Origin: Siphonodentalium dalli
Taxonomy: Eukaryota > Mollusca > Scaphopoda > Gadilida > Siphonodentaliidae
DNA: 64,000 nt
Assembly: GCA_032622095.1 (NCBI GenBank)
Contig: CP136068.1
Coordinates: 150,053,365-150,117,364, forward strand
Direction: 5' to 3'
Shown: positions 1 to 11,549 of the stretch, piece by piece
How positions within the stretch are numbered: the first letter of the stretch is position 1
Layout: the number at the start of each line of letters is the position of its first letter
Translations under genes and position numbers: made by a program
Notes under the pieces: generated by a model
What the model was told of the DNA's origin: nothing
Seen by the model: only the letters and a program-made list of their open reading frames with translations
The model's database searches: none

Positions 1-1748
1 TAAATGGACTTCTGTTGAAACTAAACCTTCGTGGATTTCAGGGGAGAATATGGCTCCTACTAAATGAATTTCTCAGTGAGATTACATGCGTTGTCAAACA
101 TGCTTCCATACTTTCGAGATATATCGAAATCAACCAAGGTACAATACAAGGATTTATACTCTCCCCCTTGCTGTACATGATCTATATCGATGATCTGATA
201 CATGCACTCGAAGCTAAAAACTTTGGTTTCCGTCTTCTCTCCACGAATTGTTCAGCACCGACACAAGCTGACGACATGACGTTGCTATCACTTTCCAGTT
301 ACGGCCTCCAGCGTCTATGTGATATATGTTCTCAGTACAGTCAAAAGTGGCGTTTTATTTATAACCCTAACAAATGTAAGGTAATCGTGTTCAACGAAAC
401 ACACAGGCAAAATGACAATTTACACAGATGCTGGAGACTGGGCGCTGGAAACGTATCCGAAACAGATGAAATAACTCATTTAGGTATTCATGTTAGCAAA
501 CAAAACTTTGTGAAAGAGCTTTCTGAGAGAGCTGTTGACAAAATTAGACCAACATTTTTCCTCCTTAGCAATGCTTGTCTGTATGCTGGGGGAATAACCC
601 CAACAAGCTGTGCAATCATCTACAAGACGATCGTTTTACCAAAAGGTCTATATGGCTCAGAATTTCTATGTGGCATGTCTGTTTCGGATGCATGTTCTCT
701 GGAAAAGATCCTTATTTTTCTGTCTCAAACGTATACAGAACCTTCCTGTCAGAACGCGAACGGACATAGTTCAAGGTCTCATGGGCATAGGCCCAATCTC
801 CTCGTTCATTGATGCCCGTAAACTTAGCCTCTTTGGAAGCTTTTGTCGCCTCTCGCCATCGAAGGCTTGCAAAGAGATTTTTGTAAACCGGCTTCACTTG
901 CACTTGTCACATGACATTCCAAACAAGAGCTCGTTCTTTGCAGATATTGAAGACAAATTGAGATATTACAACCAATATATAGAAAGCTTTTCGGAGAAAG
1001 GTTTGTTCCCTGCAAAATTGGAATGGAATCGCCTAGTCAAAACCGAAATCAATAACCGACGCGCGCATAACTGGGAACAAAGTGTTACAACTGATCCGTA
1101 TTTCGATAGATTTTGCCAAATTCAAACACATTTTCAAATGTCTCATCTTTGGCGCTCCTGTCGCTTGTATTCAGAGAACAAAACTGGGAACAAAGTGTTA
1201 CAACTGATCCGTATTTCGATAGATTTTGCCAAATTCAAACACATTTTCAAATGTCTCATCTTTGGCGCTCCTGTCGCTTGTATTCAGAGAACAACATCGC
1301 ATTTTATTCTGTTGCTCAGTTGATCGCCGCAACAGCGATACCAAAGGCAGGCGTCTGTGTGATATGCAACATTAACTATGACCAAATGATCAAATTAAAC
1401 ATGCTATTATTCACTGCAGCCATCCCGCTCTTTGCTGTTATCGAAATAATATGTGGTACGATTTGATCGACAACTTTGGCATCTTGTTTTATCTATGGGC
1501 AAATGAGCTCGACGACGGAGAACTCCTTCTCTTACATTTGACAAATCTTCCTGTTGAACTGTTCTCATTTATCGAAGATCCAATGTACTATGTGTCGTTC
1601 ATTGTTGGTCATACGCACACATTGTGGCAAACCTACCTGTTCTTATCGAATTTGCTCACGCCTGGCGCATAATGTTCTACCATATGTTATCGTAGCGTAC
1701 CCTGCGCCTGTACATTCAAATGCACTTGAGTCTAACTTCTGGAATTAA
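1..1748 (+). pseudogene. decayed non-LTR reverse transcriptase, 3' part
   Basis: Conceptual translation shows the second half of a non-LTR reverse transcriptase. Motif B (QGFILSPLLYMIYIDD) and the catalytic motif C (QADDMTLL) lie in the frame opening at 15, followed by a W..NPNKCKVIVF thumb-type segment. The reading then shifts frame near 720-745 into 610-1323, shifts again through a 113-bp tandem duplication, and ends in 1113-1466 and 1451-1672 with a degenerate C-x2-C region. Fingers and endonuclease would lie left of the window. Several frameshifts make this a dead copy. The motifs make the family call firm; the clade is not determinable by eye. Confidence 0.8.
1069..1294 (+). repeat. 113-bp tandem duplication inside the RT pseudogene
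   Basis: Two near-perfect 113-bp copies (1069-1181 and 1182-1294), each starting AACTGGGAACAAAGTG. As 113 is not a multiple of three, the duplication itself breaks the RT reading frame. Confidence 0.9.
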
Positions 1749-1910
1749 TGGGGATGACCTGAGTTGACCGGGTGATGTGTACAACAACATGTAGGGTTAT
1801 CGCCCTCTTCAGAAACTGAAATTGGGTAGCTGAAACAACCTTACATCCACTGATGTTAATTACACTGATAAATATGTATTCCTGACCTCGGATCCCCAAC
1901 TTGATGATTT
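1749..1910. other. short gene-free stretch
   Basis: No coding or repeat signal recognised between the RT remnant and the left arm of the large palindrome. Confidence 0.5.
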
Positions 1911-2112
1911 ATTACGCCACCTAGTGTGGTGTTTCTAGCTTTTGGTTTTTTGATATCGCATGGTCGATCGATAATTCACTGGGTGATTGTACATTCGGCA
2001 AACCTCGTCAAATTCCGTCACCGTTTCATCGTACCGATAATTGCGAGAGTACAACTAAGATTGGCACATGTGTTTACGTCACCGGTGTAATTGTGGGGAC
2101 ATGCTTCTATTA

Positions 2113-2170
2113 TGAAGGTTTGCTATCCCGAAGGTCCGCTATTCCGAAGGTTCTCTATTCCGAAGGTTTT
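2113..2170. repeat. CCGAAGGTT minisatellite, first block
   Basis: Short units of the form TATTCCGAAGGTTCGC repeat irregularly here. The same block appears inverted in the right palindrome arm near 10835-10890. Confidence 0.8.
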
Positions 2171-2600
2171 TGTTATTTTTAGGTTAATTCTATATTTTAA
2201 AGTATTGAGACTAATTTGAGAGGGTTCATTTTCACAAAGATTCTTTATATGGAGTGTGCGCTCACATCCGAACTGATCATGCGCGCACACCGATACAGAT
2301 ACAGGAGGAAATAACTTAACTTAGAACATTAAATGTGATTTTGTTTTGTTTTCGCTGGTTTTCTTGAGATTTTATGTCATTACGTGGGCCCATACCTTTG
2401 AATTCTTGGCATATACTATGAATGTTGTGGTATATATGGACCCTCCCGCATTGGGACATGACATAGGTTCAGTTGACTTAAGTGGTGTTCTGTGTGTGCT
2501 CCAATTTGGAGTTCAATATTTTAAGGGCCAAGTTTAGAATTTTATGGGTCCATACCTTTGAACTCTGGGCATATAATATGAATATTGGGGGGCATGTCTC

Positions 2601-2710
2601 TATTCCGAAGGTTCACTATCCCGAAGGTCCACTATTCCGAAATTTCTCTGAATGTTCGCTATTCCGAAGGTTCACCAATCCGAAGGTTCGTTATTCCGAA
2701 GGTTCTGTGT
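2601..2710. repeat. CCGAAGGTT minisatellite, second block
   Basis: Seven or more ATTCCGAAGGTT-like units, mirrored at about 10290-10400. Short open frames across it are by-products of the repeat. Confidence 0.8.
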
Positions 2711-3369
2711 TCCAAAGATTTTTTTTATTTTAAGGTTAATTCTATATTCTAAAGTAACGAGAGGGTTCATTATCACGAAGATTCTTTTTATGAAGGAAAT
2801 AACGTAAAACATTAAATGTGATTTTGTTTTGTTTTCGAGGGTTTTCTTGAGTTTAATGTCATTACGTATGACCTTATTTCTCATTACATATTCACGCCAA
2901 GGAGCCCACACAATTGCTATGTTACGATGCGATTTAATGTGATTATGTGTGACCTAATATCTCAATAATCTGAGGCAAGAGTACGCCTGCTAAAGGCGAA
3001 TTATAAGAGTTGGGGGTATAACGCTCAATAAATACTGGAGGCTATAACAAACTGCGCAGTAGAATATCGCTGAATGGACGAGTATGAGATGAGCCTAAAT
3101 GCAATTGTGACTTTGTTTAAAGGCCCACTTAATTTTCGAGTCATTAATTTTTTATAGTATATACGGTTTTAATAACAATTTATGCCATAAAATTTGAATA
3201 AACTACTATAATTCATCACCATTTGAAAGGCAGAATACTTCTATCTCCTAGTTTGAAACACCTTCAAAATACCGCGTCGTATATCTAGCAATTAGCGACC
3301 AACATGTCCTCCTCGGCTTTCCATAGATTTGAACGTAATTTGATACTTATGGGTATTTGTGTCCGGGAA

Positions 3370-3850
3370 GTGTTTTGGACGGATCAAATCGTGACCCCGA
3401 CCTGACCTTGACCTTTAAAACTGTCAATGCAAGGTAAATTTGGGTAAAACGGACAAATTTCGGCGAAATTTGATACCTAGGGATACTTTGGTCCGAGGAG
3501 AGTTTTGAACGGGTCAAATCGTGACCTCGGCCTGACCTTGACCTTCAACATGGCCAATCAAAGGTCAACTCGGATAAAACGGATAGATTTCGACGAAATT
3601 TGATACTTTTGGGTACTTTTGTCGGGGGGGGGGGTGTTTTGGACGGGTCAAATCATGACTCTGACCTTACCTTGACCTTCAAAATTGTTCATTAAAGGTC
3701 AAGTTGGGTAAAACGGACGGATTTCGACGAAATTTGATACCTATGGGTACTTTTCTACGGGTGGGGGTGTTTTGGACTGGACAAATCATGACCCTGACCT
3801 GACGTTGACTTTCGAAATAGTCAATTGAAGGTCAAATCGCACCTTTCACC
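3370..3850. repeat. four ~130-134 bp tandem units with GACCTTGACC
   Basis: The anchor GG(G/A)TCAAATC recurs at 3381, 3511, 3644 and about 3778, giving periods of 130, 133 and 134 bp. Each unit holds CCTGACCTTGACCTT, so the other strand carries clustered AGGTCA-type hexamers. The array is mirrored at about 9160-9640. Confidence 0.85.
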
Positions 3851-4091
3851 GGAAAGCAGATGGGAAACAGCCCGGGTGAAGTCGGGCCTATCAGCTTGTG
3901 TAATAAAGAAGACAGTTTGATGAAAGTAATGTATGACACGAGAAACGGGAAAACTTGAAATATGGAAGTACGCAAATTTCCCGCATAAAATTTGAAAGCT
4001 AGTTTATAGAATAATTGTATTATTATTTATATTTATGGCTGATAATACGATCTTGGTGGCGTTACCATTTCTGACTATGGTTTTCTTGTTA

Positions 4092-5080
4092 TCTTCCTTG
4101 CCAGCAGTGCAATAATGTATAGGCGCCACACATGAATGCTGGTTCAAATTAGATGTGCTTATAGTTTATCTTGCATGTAACATAAACATGTTTGTATCCG
4201 TACTGACCGTCAGCTTGTGGGGGGGGGGGGGGGGGGGGGGTAAGTGTGTGAGTGTCCGTGAGCTTGTGCGTGCTTGTGCGAGCGTGTCTTGAATGTCAGT
4301 TTCTGTTAGAGTGTACGTATGCTATTTATTAGGACGTGGTTCATATATGTGTATGTTTTTTCTTCTCCCAAATTATCTTTGGTCATTTTGACTATATTTT
4401 TGTAACATGTTGTATACACGTTAATTTGTATGTATCACTCTTCAGAAATTGGAGGACAATAAAGGTATATATATAATTACGAAGCGTCAGAACTAAACTG
4501 TTCTATCTCCATTTTGGCGGGAAAATGAGATATTGGTATCTTTCGATTATGTGCGGAATTTCCTGTCCGAAAATCACCAGATACCGTGTCTAACGCATAC
4601 CAAATTTGAATGAGAGGCTGTGCAAATCTGTGCCATCTCAAAAACTCATCTTTTTGACAGTGGTGATGCTCCATTTGGACACACGTCCGTTGGTTTTTAC
4701 GAACGGGCGTTGTAATGTTTTGGTTAAAAGTAGTGCAGGGCCGCTATATTTTCTAGAGAACAGACTGTTGCGTTTGCCGAATCGGCGAATGGGGTTCCAA
4801 TCGAATGCACCACTGGCTCAACAATGGCCGTGGATGAAATTTGTGCTTGCGAATTTCGCGTTATTTACACCCTAAATAGTTATTATTACACAATTATTTC
4901 TGCGATAGCTATTGCAGGAATATGCGAGCAACATACTGGCATAAACCGTTGTATCATTTCGACTGATGGAGGTTTTGTGAGTCGTTGCAATTCTAATTCT
5001 GTTCACCAAATTTCGAGTTACGCAGTTAGAAATAAAAATTAGCTGATTAGAATTCAATTAGATTCACAATTTGGGTGCGT
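4092..5080. other. gene-free spacer with poly-G tract
   Basis: No gene seen. It contains a G22 homopolymer at 4219-4240 and a segment near 4480-4520 (TTCTATCTCCATTTT and flanks) that recurs inverted near 33480-33510. Relative to the right arm this segment looks like an insertion, because sequence at 5261-5300 matches, inverted, the DNA immediately inside the right arm (8870-8911). Confidence 0.5.
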
Positions 5081-5252
5081 CGAAATACCAAGCTGAAGAA
5101 ATATAATGACACTTAAAGCATGTTTTGTGGTGTGTAATGAAGAAATAAACCATAATAATGCAACATGACGTGATTTTTGATGACAATTGACATAGCGAGC
5201 GTAAAAGTAGAAAACAGTGCGGCGCTTGCGAAAACTTCAACTTGGTATTTCG
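5081..5252 (+). mobile_element. MITE with GAAATACCAAGCTGAA ends, copy 1
   Basis: A 172-bp element whose ends read CGAAATACCAAGCTGAAG and CTTCAACTTGGTATTTCG, i.e. short terminal inverted repeats. A second copy in opposite orientation lies at 11093-11286. No coding capacity; the superfamily is not clear. Confidence 0.75.
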
Positions 5253-5472
5253 TCATTCACAGGTACTGCTTGGTTCATCAGTGATGGGTGATAATTAATT
5301 TTCGTGAACATAATTACAGCACTACGCGGCAGAGCCTTTGTTTCTGATTAATTACCGATGTGCGATCGTGGATTCAGTACTCTGGTTTACCGAAAAGATT
5401 TCAGGGATGTTTTGACAGTGATATTCAAGCAACGTACATGATTCTAATATATACTGCTAGTTTTTGTGTGAA

Positions 5473-5593
5473 CACAGGTATTGGAATTTGTGTCAAAAAA
5501 TGGGTTTTTATGACAATTTACCCATTCTTTCCTTATTCAGAGGGGTAAATTGTCATAAAAACCCATTTTTTGACACAAATTCCAATACCTGTG
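5473..5593. repeat. perfect 51-bp-arm hairpin
   Basis: The arms 5473-5523 and 5543-5593 are reverse complements separated by 19 bp. No coding sense; a small foldback element or replication-derived palindrome. Confidence 0.85.
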
Positions 5594-7257
5594 GTGTGAA
5601 TTGATCGCCTAGGAAGTTCAAACTGTCGATCTAACTCGAGTCAATTTCAATCTGTTTTACTCCATTTAAACCAATTTTCCAATTTCAATAATTTAACAAT
5701 TTCAATAATCAATTTTACTCAATGATGATAGAAACGCCCTTTATTCCGCGCACCATATCAGACATTTGTTTTCAAATCAAATAAGAAACGCTCTTTGTAA
5801 ATTTAATCAGTTTTCCAAATCAAATAAAAAAAAATAATTAAATGATAAGGCCAAAGCGAAAAATAGGCATGTTTCCACTCCCCCGCCCGCCCCACCTCAA
5901 AACCCCCCGACGAAACTCACTTTATTTATTTTCCAAATCCCGAAAAATTAAATACGATGTATTTACTATTTCCACGTGAATTAATACTACACTATTTATC
6001 AGGCCTCTCATTATCACTAGGCCGCGGCCGCCCGGCCCCGTAAAAAAGTCAACGAGGTCTCTTCGGCGGCCTCGTCAACAACCACGCGACCACACGGCGG
6101 GTTCCGGTCAAGAGGACTCAATCCGGGGTCCGGAACGTGCATCTAAATCATAATTGTAACCGTAATTATTTTGATCACAACTGAATGACAATAATAAAAA
6201 AGTTTTTCAAGTTTCATAAAATTAGTGTTTTAATTGTTTCTAATTAAATTCTGCAGTATATATCTGAATTTTAATCCTTTTTAAGACGTTTGAAAATTAA
6301 AATAATGAAATAAGTTTGTAAACATAATGTAAGATCCGCAGTCGGAAATCCAAAATGGCCGACAATTTAAGAAAAATATTTTTAGACAATTATTTATATG
6401 AAAGATCTGCATTTTACCAATGCATTAACTAATTTAAACATGATAGTATGACAACCTGACATTACAATAAAGATTATGTGTACTTTAGATTGTTTTATTA
6501 TTTTTTTTAATAGTCAAAATTGCCGTTTTTGCTGAATGAATCACCTATTTTTCAAGGTAAAAACGTAATTCATTAAAACAAACGGCGTGATTATAAACTC
6601 CCACAGGCCCCAGCGTGCCTCAGTGACAGTTTAGACCACATGCATATGTGTCATTTCTGTTATTGTATTTATAGCACAATGATGATAAGCTTGTAGTTAG
6701 AGATTTAATTATATATCACAATTTTTGTTTTGTTTTTTGACAGTCAAAATTGCCATTTTCCTCAATTAAAAAACCTAGCTATTTTCGTAGTAAACTGTCG
6801 CAACTAAAGTCTAAATCGGCTGCTGCATTGTGTAGCTTGTCACATATGGTCCAGCTATAACAGAACTAGACCCTAATTTACTCTTACAAGTTTTTTAAAT
6901 GAGAAAGACAGTAGAAAGATTTATCAGATCACCATCGTTGGAATACTGTCTCAGAAAACCAATATTGAATATAGCAGGTTGTGGGCCATTTTTCAATTGG
7001 ATTATTGCAAAAAATCCTTATTTGGAGTTATTTCCCTTGGGTTACAAGGAGTTATGCCCCTTAATTGTCGTGAATATTCTTCGGCAAAATATTCACCCGC
7101 AATTCTTTGGCTAATCACATACATACATGTCCTTGATATTTGAAACATTATTTCATAAGAAGACTATTCATTGTATCATACTTTTCACAATAAAATCAGT
7201 TTTCTCATAAATTCTCCGGCAATTTAGGTGTAAAATTAGCTCGGCAACGAAAGAGTT
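5594..7257. other. gene-free palindrome interior, left
   Basis: AT-rich DNA with no convincing gene. A segment at 5826-5900 (a CCACTCCCCCGCCC tract) recurs inverted at about 8445-8530, so a second, more diverged inverted repeat is nested in the large palindrome. GC-rich AGGCCTC blocks occur at 6000-6110 and again at 7545-7620. Confidence 0.5.
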
Positions 7258-7440
7258 AAGAAAGACAAAACAATTCTTGTCTCTACGTTTGACAAATTTA
7301 CTTTTAAAGACAACTTTGAAATTAAAACAACAGTTGATGATAAAGGTCGGTCATTTGTCACGAAGGCATACTGCAAACTATGTCGAGGAAATGCATCAAC
7401 ATTAATCTCTCGCCTAAACAAAATAGTAGTAATTTTACTA
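7258..7440 (+). pseudogene. possible zinc-finger transposase remnant
   Basis: An open stretch of about 60 codons on the plus strand, in the frame starting near 7258, encodes a segment with DKFTFKDNF, a V..AYCKLC zinc-binding pair and a following N-A-S-T stretch. This resembles BED/hAT-like transposase N-termini, but it is short and isolated, so the identification is tentative. Confidence 0.3.
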
Positions 7441-8911
7441 ATTTAGTAAAATATTTATGTCACTGTCGGTTAGCAGTTTTGGAATAGCCAATTTTAGGTT
7501 AATTTGGATTCTATAAACAAATGTAGGCCCCCAACGAACAAAAGCAGCCTCGTAAATTCTTTTGCGGGGCCTCCTTGGCAGCCTCGCACTGATTTTGATA
7601 ATGCGAGGCCTGCTATTTATATTGTTATTTATAGACCTCTCACATAAACAAGCATACTAAAATTGTCTCCTTATTTGGTTATTAAATCGACCCACTGACA
7701 ATAAAATTCCGTGTTGTGACCGATATAGCAACAGATTGTAAACAAAAACAAACGCGCACGTGGTTTTCAGACACACTGTAAAATGAAGCTCCATGGCGGC
7801 ATTAGGGTGATGAGTTTATGACCGCATTATTAGTGTACGTCAACTAACGACATGCCCAAATATACCGGCAAAATAATGCTACACAATATTTACGCGAACG
7901 CAATCGCAAAGAATACATCTGTCCCAAAACTTCCAACGGTGTCTGAAAAGAACGGACTGTAACAACCGGATGATATAGGCCTACGGTAATTTACCGAACG
8001 GAAGCCGGAGTGTATATTTACCGGAAGATCTAAAACAATTTTGCCAACATCCGGGAAATAGTGTCAACATGTCGTCCCAAACAAGTGCCAGAAACGTGTT
8101 GGTACTTAAGTTTTTTAAATGCATACACATGGCGCAAGGCAGAAACAAAATGACAAAGGTTCCCCACTGCAACACCTTTTTTCAAGTCTATGAAAAGAAT
8201 CACCCCCAAGGCCTTGACGCCCAATTATGTGGAAAGTTATTCTACACTGTTGTAAATATTGAAACTAGTTGTTTTATTGAATATTAATGAACATATGTAC
8301 AATTTGCACATGTAGATTAAATACAAGGCACTGAAATTCAGTACATACTTTGTTAGCCTTCACAATAAGTTCATAAATGACATAATTATTAGAAAGATAG
8401 CACAAATATGATATTTGAATTTCCCCGCGAAAAAATAAAGTGAAAAAAATAAATAAAGTGAAAAGCCACCCCCCGCCCCTGTTTTTTTTATGGATGGGAG
8501 TGGAAACGCACCTATTTTTCACTTTGGCCTAATATGAAACGCTCTTTATTTATACCGTATAAGGCAATAATAAATAAAGCGCAAAGTCACATACCTCCCC
8601 CTTAAATGTGGGTAAATGCGCCGAAAAAACTGATCTCAAGTGCAAAATAAGTGTCAAGAAGGCACAGCACTATAAACATATATCAGTGCAAAATAAGTGC
8701 CAAGAAGGTACCGGGTACAGCACTATATATAAACAATATATAAATTATATATATAATTTTTAAGTTTGCTGGTCCCAAGCCCAGATAAAGGACGAGGGAT
8801 TTTAAACAAGTCGATAGGTCTACTACTAGTTGTGATAGAAATTATTAGTCTTCTCTCGAACCAAACAATTTAATTATCACCTAGATCGCTGATAAACCAA
8901 GTAGTACCTAT
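7441..8911. other. gene-free palindrome interior, right
   Basis: No gene recognised. It holds the inverted partner of the 5826-5900 block (8440-8560, including AAACGCTCTTTATT also seen near 62,605) and a short duplicated GTGCAAAATAAGTG motif at 8640-8700. Confidence 0.5.
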
Positions 8912-11091
8912 AAACAAGAAAACCATAGTCAGAAATGGTAACGCCACCAAGATCGTATTATTAGCCATAAATATAAATAATAATACAATTATTCTATAAA
9001 CTAGCTTTCAAATTTTATGCGGGAAATTTGCGTACTTCCATATTTCAAGTTTTCCCGTTTCTCGTGGCATACATTACTTTCATCAAACTGTCTTCTTTAT
9101 TACACAAGCTGATAGGCCCGACTTCACCCGGGCTGTTTCACATCTGCTTTCCGGTGAAAGGTGCGATTTGACCTTCAATTGACTATTTCGAAAGTCAAGG
9201 TCAGGTCAGGGTCATGATTTGTCCAGTCCAAAACACCCCCACCCGTAGAAAACTACCCATAGGTATCAAATTTCGTCGAAATCCGTCCGTTTTACCCAAC
9301 TTGACCTTTAATTAACAATTTTGAAGGTCAAGGTAAGGTCAGAGTCATGATTTGACCCGTCCAAAACACCCCCCCCCGACAAAAGTACCCATAGGTATCA
9401 AATTTCGTCGAAATCTATCCGTTTTATCCGAGTTGACCTTTGATTGGCCATATTGAAGGTCAAGGTCAGGCCGAGGTCACGATTTGACCCGTTCAAAACT
9501 CTCCTCAGACCAAAGTATCCCTAGTATCAAATTTCGCCGAAATTTGTCCGTTTTACCCAAATTGACCTTGCATTGACAGTTTTAAAGGTCAAGGTCAGGT
9601 CGGGGTCACGATTTGACCCGTTCAAAACACTTCCCGGACACAAATACCCATAGGTATCAAATTACGTTGAAATCTATGGAAAGGCGAGGAGGACATGTTG
9701 GTTGCTAATTGCTAGATATACGACGCGGTATTTTGAAGGTGTTTCAAACTAGGAGATAGAAGTATTCTGCCTTTCAAATGGTGATGAATTATAGTAGTTT
9801 ATTCAAATTTTATGGCATAAATTGTTATTAAAACCGTATATACTATAAAAAATTAATGACTCGAAAATTAAGTGGGCCTTTAAACAAAGTCACAATTGCA
9901 TTTAGGCTCATCTCATACTCGTCCATTCAGCGATATTCTACTGCGCAGTTTGTTATAGCCTCCAGTATTTATTGAGCGTTATACCCCCAACTGTTATAAT
10001 TCGCCTTTAGCAGGCGTACTCTTGCCTCAGATTATTGAGATATTAGGTCACACATAATCACATTAAATCGCATCGTAACATAGCAATTGTGTGGGCTCCT
10101 TGGCGTGAATATGTAATGAGAAATAAGGTCATACGTAATGACATTAAACTCAAGAAAACCCTCGAAAACAAAACAAAATCACATTTAATGTTTTACGTTA
10201 TTTCCTTCATAAAAAGAATCTTCGTGATAATGAACCCTCTTGTTACTTTAGAATATAGAATTAACCTTAAAATAAAAAAAATCTTTGGAACACAGAACCT
10301 TCGGAATAACGAACCTTCGGATTGGTGAACCTTCGGAATAGCGAACATTCAGAGAAATTTCGGAATAGTGGACCTTCGGGATAGTGAACCTTCGGAATAG
10401 AGCCATGCCCCCCAATATTCATATTATATGCCCAGAGTTCAAAGGTATGGACCCATAAAATTCTAAACTTGGCCCTTAAAATAATGAACTCCAAATTGGA
10501 GCACACACAGAACACCACTTAAGTCAACTGAACCTATGTCATGTCCCAATGCGGGAGGGTCCATATATACCACAACATTCATAGTATATGCCAAGAATTC
10601 AAAGGTATGGGCCCACGTAATGACATAAAATCTCAAGAAAACCAGCGAAAACAAAACAAAATCACATTTAATGTTCTAAGTTAAGTTATTTCCTCCTGTA
10701 TCTGTATCGGTGTGCGCGCATGATCAGTTCGGATGTGAGCGCACACTCCATATAAAGAATCTTTGTGAAAATGAACCCTCTCAAATTAGTCTCAATACTT
10801 TAAAATATAGAATTAACCTAAAAATAACAAAAACCTTCGGAATAGAGAACCTTCGGAATAGCGGACCTTCGGGATAGCAAACCTTCATAATAGAAGCATG
10901 TCCCCACAATTACACCGGTGACGTAAACACATGTGCCAATCTTAGTTGTACTCTCGTAATTATCGGTACGATGAAACGGTGACGGAATCTGACGAGGTTT
11001 GCCGAATGTACAATCACCCAGTGAATTATCGATCGCCCATGCGATACAAAAAAACCAAAAGCAATAAACACCACACTACGGTGGCGTAATG
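8912..11091 (-). repeat. right arm of ~2.18 kb inverted repeat
   Basis: Inverted partner of 1911-4091, ending GTGGCGTAAT. The order of features (130-bp tandem array, CCGAAGGTT blocks) is mirrored. A MITE begins two bases beyond its outer end, so the end may have served as an insertion target. Confidence 0.88.
9160..9640. repeat. mirrored ~130-bp tandem array rich in AGGTCA
   Basis: Inverted copy of the 3370-3850 array. On this strand each unit shows AAGGTCAAGGTCAGGTC, a run of nuclear-receptor half-site hexamers. Confidence 0.8.
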
Positions 11092-11092
11092 A

Positions 11093-11286
11093 CGAAATAC
11101 CAAGCTGAATTTTTCGCGATCGCCGCACGGTTTTCTACTTTTACGCTCGCTGTGTCATCAAAACTCAAATAAAATCACGTCATGGTGCATTATTATGGTT
11201 TATTTCTTCATTATACACCACAAAACATACTTTAAGTGTCATTTTCCGCGTTAGTTTTATTCAGCTTGTTTCTGCTTGGTATTTCG
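11093..11286 (-). mobile_element. MITE with GAAATACCAAGCTGAA ends, copy 2
   Basis: About 194 bp, matching 5081-5252 in reverse orientation, including the shared GTAAAAGTAGAAAAC and CCATAATAATGCA internal sequence. Confidence 0.75.
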
Positions 11287-11394
11287 ACGTTCCGCACAAT
11301 TTGAGCAGGTCAGGGAAATGTGAAAATTCAGCTGCAATCAGCTACATGTAACCAATCTGAATGAAGCTATATATTCAGTCGTCAAAATGGCTTC

Positions 11395-11528
11395 TGGACG
11401 ATTGGTACCTTTGACTTTAGTACATGTACCGGTACATGGACGTGTCGTACCCACGGGTCGATTGGTACCTGGACGTTTCGTACCCTGTGGACGATTGGTA
11501 CCATTTCAGTGTGAATGATTGGTACCAC
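11395..11528 (+). repeat. GGACGATTGGTACC minisatellite, left cluster
   Basis: Irregular units GGACGATTGGTACC / GGACGTTTCGTACCC. A 27-bp stretch at 11459-11485 is an exact reverse complement of 14820-14846 in the right cluster. Confidence 0.85.
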
Positions 11529-11549
11529 ATAAAATTGTGTTGGGTTATT

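Larger units (their letters stand above)
1911..4091 (+). repeat. left arm of ~2.18 kb inverted repeat
   Basis: This segment starts ATTACGCCAC and recurs in inverted orientation at 8912-11091, which ends GTGGCGTAAT. Conceptual peptides of 79 and 63 residues are encoded almost identically in both arms, so identity is very high and the duplication or conversion is recent. It holds CCGAAGGTT minisatellite blocks and a ~130-bp tandem repeat. The matching decamer ends suggest a DNA transposon or foldback element with long terminal inverted repeats, but I see no clear target duplication and no transposase. Confidence 0.88.

Noticed and set aside
2346-2911. Frames of 63-83 residues duplicated at 10089-10654
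   Set aside because: Identity only reflects the inverted-repeat arms; they cross the minisatellite and show no protein-like features.
4219-4240. G22 tract as a regulatory quadruplex
   Set aside because: A simple homopolymer in repeat DNA; no supporting context and prone to sequencing error.
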